Shown piece after piece: positions 1 through 9,337 of a stretch of 64,000 nucleotides of DNA. The notes beneath the pieces were generated by a model. It worked only from the letters and a program-made list of their open reading frames with translations. It had not been told where the DNA came from and made no database searches. A program made the position numbers and the translations under genes. The stretch comes from Vicia villosa (Eukaryota; Streptophyta; Magnoliopsida; Fabales; Fabaceae). The stretch is from positions 1 through 64,000 of the forward strand of contig NW_026705415.1 of assembly GCF_029867415.1 (NCBI RefSeq). Direction: 5' to 3'. Position 1 is the first letter of the stretch. Each line of letters begins with the position of its first letter.

Positions 1-510
1 TTCAATAGAACATCCTGGTTCTCAAAGAATTTCCCCAACCCAGGGAACTCAAGCGAGACAGAAGATCATCAACAACCACGATGCCTTCACTTCCAAATGG
101 CTAGCAGGGATTTATTTTCCCAATCACAATGCCTTCATTTCTTGACGACTAAGCTGGGATTTATTTTCCCAATCAGGAGCTTGACACGCTCTAAGCTGCA
201 TAAACCATGCATCACATTCACACTCATATTCACATTCACAATCATGCATCATACGCATATTCATACACAACATAACTTGCATATTTCTCCTCTAGCTCGA
301 GGATCTCATATCATACATGCATCATAGACATCGCATATTATTAACTTGATTTTTCAGGTAGACAGATGTCTTCAGCAAAGATGTTCTCACTCACATGCAG
401 TGTTCATCCTGAATCTTATTCAGACAAGCAGTCCTTTCAGATACAATCAAACCAAAGATTCACTCTGAAGAACTCTCATTCTCAACTCATTTATCATCTA
501 ACATTGCTAG

Positions 511-740
511 TCTAAGGCGATACCTCAGACGGTTCCAGAACGATCTAGCATTTCAGATCTAAGGCGATACCTCAGACGGTTCCAGAACGATCTAGCATTT
601 CAGATCTAAGGCGATACCTCCGACGGTTCCAGAACGATCTAGCATTTCAGATCTAAGGCGAAACCTCAGACGGTTCCAGAACGATCTAACACTGCAGATC
701 TAAAGTGATACCTCAAACGGTTCCACAATGATCAACTTTC
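511..740 (+). repeat. 47-bp tandem repeat, about 5 copies
   Basis: Copies start at 511, 558, 605, 652 and 699, an exact 47-bp period. Each carries the core GGCGATACCTCAGACGGTTC followed by CAGAACGATCTAGCA. The first three are nearly identical and the last decays. It lies in the 3' UTR of the Ogre element, about 260 bp before the polypurine tract. Confidence 0.9.
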
Positions 741-982
741 AAATCCTTCATCAAGATATAATCAACAGATTCATTCTGATGAACAAACCATCAACACATT
801 GTCCAGGTGGCATCCGAAAGCCCATCTCAGGTAATGTTTCAATCTGCCAACAACATTTCACAGACAACGTTCAAATGCAACTTCCAACATCTCTGCTGAT
901 CAAGGTAAGTGCAAATTTTCAGGGCATCTATTTATTCAATCATCTTCTACCCTCAGATTTCAGACAATCTCTTCAGGTTTAA

Positions 983-1002
983 GAAGATTGAATAGGGGCA
1001 AC
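983..1002 (+). other. Polypurine tract before LTR A
   Basis: The purine-rich stretch GAAGATTGAATAGGGGCAAC directly precedes the TGTTATACCCC start of the LTR. The equivalent position before LTR B (9318-9337) has the same GAATAGGGGCA core. This is the plus-strand priming site of the retroelement. Confidence 0.75.
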
Positions 1003-1510
1003 TGTTATACCCCAAAATTTGCCCACTTCTTTTTTCAGGAAAGTTTCAATATGAAAATTAAGAGTCTCATATAAACATGGATTTTTTCAAAATATCCTGA
1101 CATATGAAGAACTTGGTTTTCAGAATTTTTTCTTACACAGTAACTTGGCTTACAGTGGAATTTATTCTTACGCAAACGCCAAATACTGTTCTTTACTTCA
1201 CAAATACTATTTATTTATTTTACAGATAAATAGTACTAACACAGTTCATGCAGGGTTAAATCTTTTTGCAGGCGCAAAAGCAGGAAACTCACACTGTACT
1301 GGTAACAATTGTTTTTGTTTTCCCACTAACTTTTGTGCTATATTCCAAATCTTTTCAAATCTATCCTTTCAAATTCAAATCTCAACTTTATTCTATCCAT
1401 CTCTCTTTTCCCAACAATACCTTACACTTTCTTTCAAATCTCACTTCCACTCAAATTTCCTTTTGTACGGAATCACATCATTCCCCAACGTCTCTATCAT
1501 CTTTCCATTC

Positions 1511-1518
1511 TATAAATA
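1511..1518 (+). promoter_or_regulatory. TATA box of LTR A
   Basis: TATAAATA in the context CATTCTATAAATACC. The same box sits at 27739-27746 (minus) in the second LTR copy, 102 bp before the equivalent start codon, against 100 bp here. Transcription should begin near 1540. No ATG occurs between there and 1611. Confidence 0.7.
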
Positions 1519-1610
1519 CCTCTCATTCTTCCCACAAATCTCACATCAAATTCTAAATCATCTTTCAAATTTCCACTTCATAATCCATTTTCTCTTCTTC
1601 CCTAACAAAA

Positions 1611-1778
1611 ATGGCAAAATGGATAGAGACACTGTCTCTTACAGTCATCACCATTGCTACGGTGATCATGACTTTCTTCTGCCTGCACAGTCCTGAGGAG
1701 TGTGGACCTGCAATGGTTATGCTCCCAATCATCTACATGCTATTGTTCATAGCATGGGTCATCAATCGTCATTCTTAA
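1611..1778 (+). CDS. LTR-encoded 55-residue two-helix membrane micropeptide
   Basis: A 55-codon ORF begins 100 bp after the LTR TATA box and is the first ATG of the predicted transcript, in a good plant context (AACAAAAATGGC). It starts MAKWIETLSL and ends AWVINRHS. Residues about 8-25 and 34-51 are hydrophobic enough to span a membrane. They are joined by a short loop HSPEECGP with acidic residues; C24 and C31 flank or lie in the loop. In the second LTR copy (27477-27644) the frame is kept with no indel: five codons differ silently, two change residues (M35I, M37A) and the start codon is GTG. I do not recognise the protein. Function is unknown; expression is inferred from the promoter position only. 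Confidence 0.5.
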   Translation: MAKWIETLSLTVITIATVIMTFFCLHSPEECGPAMVMLPIIYMLLFIAWVINRHS

Positions 1779-2316
1779 AATTTGCCGTATTTCTTATTTC
1801 TTAAATGTACCGTTTATTCGTCGTACTGTTCAATATAGTATGTAATATTTATACTGTCAGTATTAAATGTTGTACTAGTTGTCATAATATTGCTTAATTA
1901 CTAAGATAATATTTTGTGTATTTTCTGCCAGTCAAATATTTCTATTTCTGTGCATTAAATAATTTTCAGGTTATTATCGGTAATTTTGCCCGCATACCGT
2001 AAATATCAGTTATTTATCATGTTTCTGTTTTCTAACAAGTCATGTAAATAAATTTTCATGCTTCACACCAAACAAAAAAACAAAAATAACAACAAAAAAA
2101 AAAAGAAAATTAACTTTGACGGTTGATTTTTCACTTTAACTGCTGCTTCAGTACACGAACAGTCGGTTGACAGACAAACTGCAGACAGTACAATTCACAG
2201 TGATTTGTACAATCAATCAAATCAATCATTCACAATTCAAATTTCCAAGATTTTTGTGTTAGAAGTCTTCTGAATATCACATGATTAGCAGAAACTCAAC
2301 ACTGCACAAAAATCAG

Positions 2317-2376
2317 GTACGCTTAACTGCCTCCTATACAGACAGTCCCTAATCAGGGTTTTTCTTGTTTTAACAG
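2317..2376 (+). other. Possible 60-nt intron in the LTR leader
   Basis: ATCAG|GTACGC at the left and a pyrimidine-rich TTGTTTTAACAG|GAG at the right look like splice donor and acceptor. Both are kept in the second LTR copy (minus strand near 26880-26955). Sixty nucleotides is at the lower limit for plant introns, so this is tentative. Confidence 0.25.
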
Positions 2377-5300
2377 GAGCAACAAGTTTTGAGAGCTCAA
2401 ATGGATTTCATATACATCCATACATCTCAAAGTACCATCATACAAATTTTCAAACTTCAATTCACTCAGACGCACCGTCAGCAGCTCAAACAGTCAACAG
2501 ACGACCCGTTTGACCAAAAAAGTCAACTGACAGTCAAAAATGAAATTTTTTGTCAAAGTCCATATTTTGTCAAAGGATTCAACATTTGATCATTGGATGA
2601 TCACAATTCATCAAGGAAAGATCAAAAATCAACAAAACCCTAAGATTCAAAATTAGGGTTTTTGCCTGAAAAGTCAACTCAACTTTGACTGATCATAACT
2701 CTCTCATCCTTCATCCAAAAAATGTCAACCAAAGCTCATTTTGAAGGAAATTCAATTATCTTTCAAATGCAATTGATCCCATGGTCATAGCATTCACCAT
2801 TTGAAAAATATGGCCAAAGACATTACAGGTCATTTTCAAAGTCAACAAAAAGACACTTTTTTCAAATGGACACACAAGGAGAACCAAAAATCATTTTGAT
2901 ATGAGACCAAAGACATTGGTTAGAGGACTCTTTGAGGTTTCCAAAAAGTGCAAGATCTCCTTCATATGACAAAAATTGAAGGATTTACACCTTGTTGAAG
3001 TTGGCTAAATTTTGGGAAAATGCATGAAATCAACATTGCTCAAAAATGTTTTTTTTCAAAATGAGTCCAAGTTTTTATGGTCCAAACATCTTTGCCATGT
3101 TACTATGGGCCTCCCACGACCAAGACAAAGCCCACATCTTTATTGGCCATTTTTTGCATAATTTTATCTTACTTTAAGATTAAAATTAAAAGGAAAATGC
3201 ATGGATAATGGTTGCTTGGCCTCCAAGTATGACTCACTTCAAGGAATCTTCATTTTTTCTGCAAGAATTGAAGAGCAAGACAAGAGCATTGAATGGAGTC
3301 AAGCTTGGTCAACAATTCAAAGATTTTTAATATTTTAAAAATCAAACTTTCAACAAAGACAACAAAGCTTCTTAGCTTGAGTTCCAAGCAACTTTGGGCT
3401 ATAAAAGAAGCATCATACTTCAGCAAAAGGGACACACGAAATAGGGCAAGAGTATAGCAAGAAATATCACAAAAATTCTCAAAATTTGCATATACTTTGT
3501 AATTTTCAAATTCAAATTTCCAATCAATATCAATACCAATAAACACTTCTAATCATCTCCTCAAACATTATAGAGTAAGATTGAGCTCTAAATATAGACA
3601 TATGAGAGTCGTATAAAGCACTTAAAGCTCTTCATGTACATATGAGCTTTATTTTCGTTTTTGTATATGCAACTAATTTCACTGCAAACTAACCACCCTA
3701 ACATCCTTATGGGGACCTATATGTGTGATCTGGGCCTTAGCATGAGTGTTCCAACGTGAGGATCAGGCTCCACCATTAAAACGAGTCCATGAGTGTTTAA
3801 GCTTCATCTTCTTCGTATCCATAGCTAGGAGCTTCAAACCTTAAAACAAATGACATATTTGGATTCAGGACACTCTAATTAGTGGATCTGGGTCACTTGT
3901 TTCTATTGCTAACTCGTATTTTTTGCAGGTTCATAGGTTGTTAAAAAACTGGAATTTTAACGTCCAAATAGGGGAGGTTAAAAACCCCCGCTATTTGAAG
4001 CTGAAAACCTCACTTCTGGAGGTTGAAGACGACCACGCGTCCAAGCGTGGTTCGTCTGACTTTTCAGCGCGCCAAGGTGGCCCTTCCCTCAAATCTTATT
4101 CGCTGGTCAATCCAGCGTGGGCCCCTGCAAAGACTTTGAATCCCCTTGGATTCAGTGTACACCATCTTACCATGCACCTACAAATCTGTGCCCTTGGATC
4201 AATCTCAAAGCCAATCCAACGCCTCACACATGCAAGCTCACCATGCTCCTTCATTAATTGCCACACCAGATCAGTATCCTTATATTTTTAATTTTATTTT
4301 CTATTTTTATTTTAGTTTCTTTGATAAATTAATTAAAAATAGTTAAAAACTTCCAAAAATTCCACAAAAAATATTTTAAACTTCTAAAATAATATATTAT
4401 TTTATGAAACAAAAATATTTTATTTTTCTTCAAAATTTCAATATTTTTCATAATTAATTAGTATGTATTTGTATATTTGCTTATTAATTATTTTAATTAG
4501 TCAAAAAATCATAAAAAAAATTGTTCTTTGTGTTAAATATTGTTTATATATCATAAACTAATTTTGTACATATTTAGGATAATTTTCTCTTTAAGTTTTA
4601 ATTATTTGTGTAATTATTTGCATAATTATGTTTTGATTAACTTAAAATATCCAAAAACAAATTTCAAAAATTCCAAAAAAATTAGTTTTGTTCTAAAATC
4701 AATTAACAAACATTTTGTACATATTTTTAAACTTATTTGCTAGGTTTAATCATATTTCCATCTTTTCTTTATTTTAAATTAATTAATAATGCATTAATTA
4801 TATTTAAAATAAATCACAAAAATACAAAAATATGCCTTTTATTTCTTGCAATTTAAAATTCCTAGATAAATGTATAGGATGTCAAATTCATGTAAATAGG
4901 CTAGTTTACATTTCCCGCACAATCGATGTAATAGCGTAGATTTACTTTCTGCACTTTACATTTCCGCATTTTAATTTCCAGCACCCATATAAACTGCGTG
5001 TATGTCAAAGATAAAACTGAACCGTCAGATCACTAACTTCAAAGATAAATATCTGAATTCAATCACAATCACATTTGCACCTCCTAGGGTAACCCCTTTT
5101 CACTCTTTTCAAAATCAAAGTTACATTTCTACTGTTTCGAGTACAAAATCGAACCTTTTGTTTATATCCGACGAATGGATAGATTTTTAAAGGGAACAAG
5201 GATAAAGACCTCCTAACTCAGGGTAGACCTCCTAGTTTGCTTGCTCAAAATCAAAACAAACAAAATTCTCATACACTGTTGTTTTTTTAAAACGAATTTT

Positions 5301-5642
5301 CCAAAAGACAATATTTTGTATACATCCAAACACGGATCATTACAAAATTAACGATCTTTTCAAAACATCTTTCGAAAGATAAACAAGCATTTGTATATAT
5401 CCGCACAAGGATCATTACAAATTCTATTTGCAAAGGTATTTCAAAAACACAGGCAAAGCATTCCGAATCAATTGAAAAGTAAAGCAAATGAGCTAAGCAA
5501 ACTAAAGAGCCCATGGATAACCATGGATACAAAGGGTGCTAACACCTTCCCTTTGTATAACCTACCCCCTTACCCAGAATCTCTCAAAGGTCTTTTTTCT
5601 GTTTCTTTTATAAACCTTTCCTTCATTGGATAAAATAAAAGG

Positions 5643-5657
5643 TCGGTGGCGACTCTG
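5643..5657 (+). other. Primer binding site, tRNA-Arg type (family A)
   Basis: TCGGTGGCGACTCTG follows the LTR and resembles the tRNA-Arg-complementary primer site of Ogre elements (TGGTGGCGACTCTG type). The same motif follows LTR B at 13777-13792 and flanks the reverse LTR copy near 23684-23698. Confidence 0.7.
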
Positions 5658-6989
5658 TAAACTTTTTCAAAAGTAACGCGAAAGCGTCCGATCGACAAAA
5701 AAGAGTCAGTTCACGTATCCCACCCACGGAGGGGTATGGCCCGAAAGGACGGTCCACAATCATGAAGGGGGTGGGCACCAAATAATTTTGAGCCTAAAAA
5801 TCTTTGTTTTCTAAAACCGTGAACCTGGCCACGTTACAACCCTTAAAAGTCCTAACTGAAGCATGGGTTAATTCGAAAGCAGACTATACATGAGAATACG
5901 GTAAGCTGACTCCTAGGAGATCCGCTAAACGCTTGAGTTGGTATCACACCATCTTTTCTTTCTTTCACAAAAAAATCGATGTTACCACATCCTTTCAAAA
6001 AGTTTCTTTAGACTTCGAGACAAACATACTCTTTGCATTAGAATTATATTTCTCATAATAAACATTCTTTGCATATGAACAAGTGTTTGACATCAAGGAA
6101 GCTTCCATCATGAACTTCAGATGAACAATTTTATCCTCCTGAAGGACAGGTTGTCTTCCGAACTCCGTTGAGTTGAAGCAAGAATATCTCAAAGTCTGAT
6201 CACCTTCAGGGGCACAGAAGCATTTGAATACTCTATCGAGTAAGTTTTCACTCAATCTGGGGCAATCAGGTCAAGATTCGAAGAATCTCTCAAACTGTTG
6301 AGTAATCAGGGGCATTCACCCAAGCACAGTCGAAAGCTACCTCCAATACAGGTCAGGTAAAGGCATGGTTCCAAAGTTCATGATACTGGGGGAAGTTGGC
6401 TATGATAGCACGAATATCAAGAAGTCCTTACGAGACGAATTTCTTTAAAGTCCTTACAGGCTGGGGCAAGACACTATGCATTGGCATTTTATCCTCATCA
6501 GGAAGTGTTCAGTTTAAAGATCAGGTGTGAGCTAAACAACTTATGAACGTGAGAACCATCAGGGTCGTCATCCTCAGCAGTTAGAAGCTGAAAGTCCAAT
6601 ACTTGTTGGCATTCTTACAATCAACATGAATATGCAGAACACTATGAAAGCCATTGCCTGTTTGGTCCCTTTGAAGTCAACACTTGCATGACCCATTAAC
6701 CCCACTTCTTGGTGGCGTTCCCTTGAAGAACTAATGCCTGTTTGATGCTCCGGCCGATACTTGTTTGGTGTTCTAATCACTGCTTGCTTGTCAATTCATG
6801 AATCCGTTGCTTGTTTGGAAAGTTTCAAGCTCAGATGTCTGACAATCTGTTTGCTCTTGCGTTTTCCTATTGTGGGTGAGCATCACTATCCTCTGTCATG
6901 TGACAAAACCCCGTGAAGATGTTATGCTATATCCTGGGGCATTTTTCATCTGTTTATCTCGAAGGTACATCCTTTTGAGTGCATTATGT

Positions 6990-7890
6990 CAGCGCATTGG
7001 CGGATCTAGCCAAATGAGAGATTCTCACTCCCCAGCTGAGCGCATCCTAATGAGAGATTTTCATTCCCCAACTGAGTGCATTTAGATGAGACTTTCTTGG
7101 TTCCAAGATTCTCATATCCTCAGCAAAGCACGTCTCGATGTATTCCCCGTGCATCTGAAGTATTATTCCCCGGTGGAATATCTTCTCCCCAGTTGAATCA
7201 TGATTGAATGGAATCTAATTCCCCAGCAAGCTATTAATGAGGTTCCTTGCCCAAATGCCTCTCTTTCCCCAGTAGAGCGCTTCTCTCTCCATCAGATGGA
7301 CCTGTTTTCCCCAGGAGAGTCATCTTATTCCCCAGTGGAGTTGCCTAAACAAAAGGTTCTTATGCTAAGTTCCTTATCCCCAACGGATCTCTCATATCCC
7401 TAGCGGATCGTTATGCAGAAGTATTCATTTTACCCACTGAGTCTTTCCTCAGCAGAGATTCACATGCATCCTCCGCAAAATCTGTGTCCTTCAAGGATTT
7501 TCCCCAGCGGAATGCTTTATTCACCAGCAAGTTGGTCACTCCCCATCAGAGCTGTCTCCATGACTTGCCTTATCTCCACATCCCCTATATGTCGAGAATT
7601 TGCTTCTCCAATGAAGTTGCCCGGGTATCCCCAAGCAGGATTTATTCCCCAACCAGAGCTCGCGTCTAGATTTGATCATCCCCAGAAGATCTCTGATCCA
7701 TCATTGCAAGCTCACAGTTGTGACCTTTGGTCACTCATTTTGTTCTCCCCGCAGAGTTCCATACTCTCTCCAGGACTACTTCAGCAATTCAGTGCTCTTC
7801 CGCTGTTTCCCCAAGCAGCGTCCGAATCATGCATCATTTGCATATCATTCTCAAAAGCGTATAACGTCTTCTTTCTCGGGAACGTTATTC
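6990..7890 (+). repeat. Degenerate short repeat rich in TTCCCCAGYRGAG
   Basis: The motif TTCCCCAG followed by a T/C-G-GAG-like element recurs roughly every 30-60 bp (for example around 7030, 7070, 7190, 7270, 7310, 7330, 7500). ORFs crossing the region are by-products of the repeat. It lies in the 3' UTR upstream of LTR B. Confidence 0.65.
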
Positions 7891-8077
7891 TATAAACATT
7901 CATACATGCATCATGCATAAATCATATCATATCTGTTTCTTTCTGCAGGAAAGTTATCCAGATACGAATGCTCCCCAGAGAGCAATACTCGCCTAATCAT
8001 TACGGGCGTTATCCTGATGTTGAGATCAGAAGAGGAATGTCATTTCATCCGTTGAAGACATTTCGTTCCCGGCGCAC

Positions 8078-8900
8078 ACAGTTCGGATGAGATATCTGTC
8101 CTTATTCTTGATATTTAGATCAGTTGAAGGGACCGCCTTCGGATCTCCCCAAGATCTTCCTAAGGAGCTAGCCACTGATATCTAGATCAGATGGAGATGT
8201 CTGCCTGGTTGACTTTGTCATTCAGAAGAGGATTGTTCTACTTATTTTCTGACGCAGCTCAGATCAGTTCAAAGACATTCCTATTCCCGATGTCCCCAGA
8301 TCGGTGGAAGATATTTGTTCCTATCCTGATATCCAGCTCAGTTGAAGGAACCGCCTCCGGATCTCCCAAGATTTTCCGAAGGAGCAAGCCCTCTGATGCA
8401 TCAGATCAGTCGGAAATATCTACTCCCTGACGATTTAGTTCGTTCAGAAGAAGAAGTTCGTCTGCCCAGTCCTGATGCCTAACCATCAGTTGAAGACGCT
8501 TTCTTTACCCGACGTACACAGTTCGGAAGAGATATCCGTTCCTATTCCTGATAAATCAGACTTTCAGTTGAGGGAACCGCCTCCGGATCTCGTCGATCTT
8601 ACGAAGGAGCAAGCCACTGATGCCCAGATCAGATGGAGATATCTGCCTGATTGACTTTTTCATTCAGATGAAGATTGTCCTACTTATTTTCTGGCATCAT
8701 GTCCAGATCAGTTTAAAGGCATTCTTTCCCCGGCGTACACAGTTCGGAAGAGATATTGTTCCTATCCTGATTATCAGTTCACTTGAAGGAACCGCCTCCG
8801 GATCCCCGTGGTCTTACGAAGGAGCTAGCCACTAATTCCCGGATTAGTTGGAATATCTACCTGATGATTTAATTGCATCAGAAGAGATGTCTGCCCAGAT
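8078..8900 (+). repeat. About 220-bp tandem repeat, four diverged units
   Basis: Units begin near 8078, 8298, 8518 and 8738. Each has CAGTTCGGAAGAGATAT-like sequence followed by GAACCGCCTCCGGATC and GAAGGAGC(A/T)AGCC. The 440- and 220-bp spacings of the best conserved blocks give the period. Position before the polypurine tract matches the hypervariable 3' UTR repeats reported for Ogre/Tat elements. Confidence 0.75.
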
Positions 8901-9317
8901 TCCCAGATCATGATTCCCAGATCAGAGATACCTATTACCCGTTGATGTCCGATTCAACCGATCTATCTCCCTTGATTCCCAGATCGACTTAAGACATCCA
9001 TCCCGATGCAAGTTCGGAGACATCTGCTATGCCTGATACTCAGATCAGTCGAGATGTTCCTTCTCTTGATAACCAGATCATTTGAAGTGTTTCCCCTGCC
9101 TGTGGGTGCCCGTTCCTTCTTATCACAAGTGGGAGCTTATTTAATTATCCAGGTCAATTGAAGTTTTTTCTCCTCGCCTGCGGGGTGGTACATTCCTTCT
9201 TCATGCAAGATGGAATCTTCTATTGATCAAGAGCGCAAATTTTCGAGTTCATTCTGGTATTCAATCTCCTTCCACCACGACGGTTCAAAACTTTCGTTTC
9301 TCACTCGTCAGGTTCAA

Positions 9318-9337
9318 GAAGTTTGAATAGGGGCAGC
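9318..9337 (+). other. Polypurine tract before LTR B
   Basis: AGAAGTTTGAATAGGGGCAGC ends at the TGTTGCACCCC start of LTR B and shares its core with the tract at 983-1002. Confidence 0.75.

Larger units (their letters stand above)
1..1002 (+). mobile_element. Ogre family A 3' untranslated region (left end beyond window)
   Basis: Non-coding sequence leading into a polypurine tract and the start of an Ogre-type LTR, so it is read as the 3' untranslated part of an Ogre Ty3 element on the + strand. It holds a partial duplication near 100-180 (AGGGATTTATTTTCCCAATC occurs twice) and a 47-bp tandem array. Short ORFs here have no recognisable protein. Long, repeat-rich 3' UTRs are known for pea Ogre and related Tat elements. 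Confidence 0.65.
1003..5625 (+). mobile_element. Ogre-type LTR, family A (4.6 kb)
   Basis: The LTR starts TGTTATACCCCAAAATTTGC and is taken to end in CA at 5625, about 18 bp before a tRNA-Arg-like primer site. A second copy lies in reverse at 23716-28262 and aligns along its whole length, which confirms the boundaries. U3 is short (about 540 bp to the TATA box at 1511), so R plus U5 is about 4 kb. The region 4270-4860 is very AT-rich. Positions 5538-5580 carry the GTGCTAACACCTTCCC block that is also near the end of LTR B. Apart from the 55-codon ORF at 1611 no coding region is convincing. Confidence 0.85.
5658..9337 (+). mobile_element. Ogre internal region without coding sequence
   Basis: About 300 bp after the primer site looks like Ogre 5' leader. 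The remainder to the family B polypurine tract is untranslated sequence with short CCCCAG-type repeats and 220-bp tandem repeats. No gag, protease, RT or integrase motif is seen in any frame. Either a deletion joined the 5' leader of one Ogre to the 3' UTR of another, or this is a non-coding derivative. Confidence 0.6.

Noticed and set aside
511..740. CRISPR-like array
   Set aside because: Contiguous head-to-tail repeats with no unique spacers, in a plant retrotransposon UTR.
1145..1696. 183-codon ORF across the LTR A promoter
   Set aside because: It begins upstream of the TATA box, is Phe/Ser-rich by composition, and overlaps the 55-codon ORF in another frame; the second LTR copy does not keep it open.
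7413..7895. 160-codon Pro/Ser-rich ORF
   Set aside because: Produced by the CCCCAG-type repeats of the 3' UTR; no domain and no conserved frame between repeat units.
8191..8835. Two similar proteins from 8191 and 8620
   Set aside because: Their similarity follows from the 220-bp tandem repeats; stops and frameshifts differ among units.
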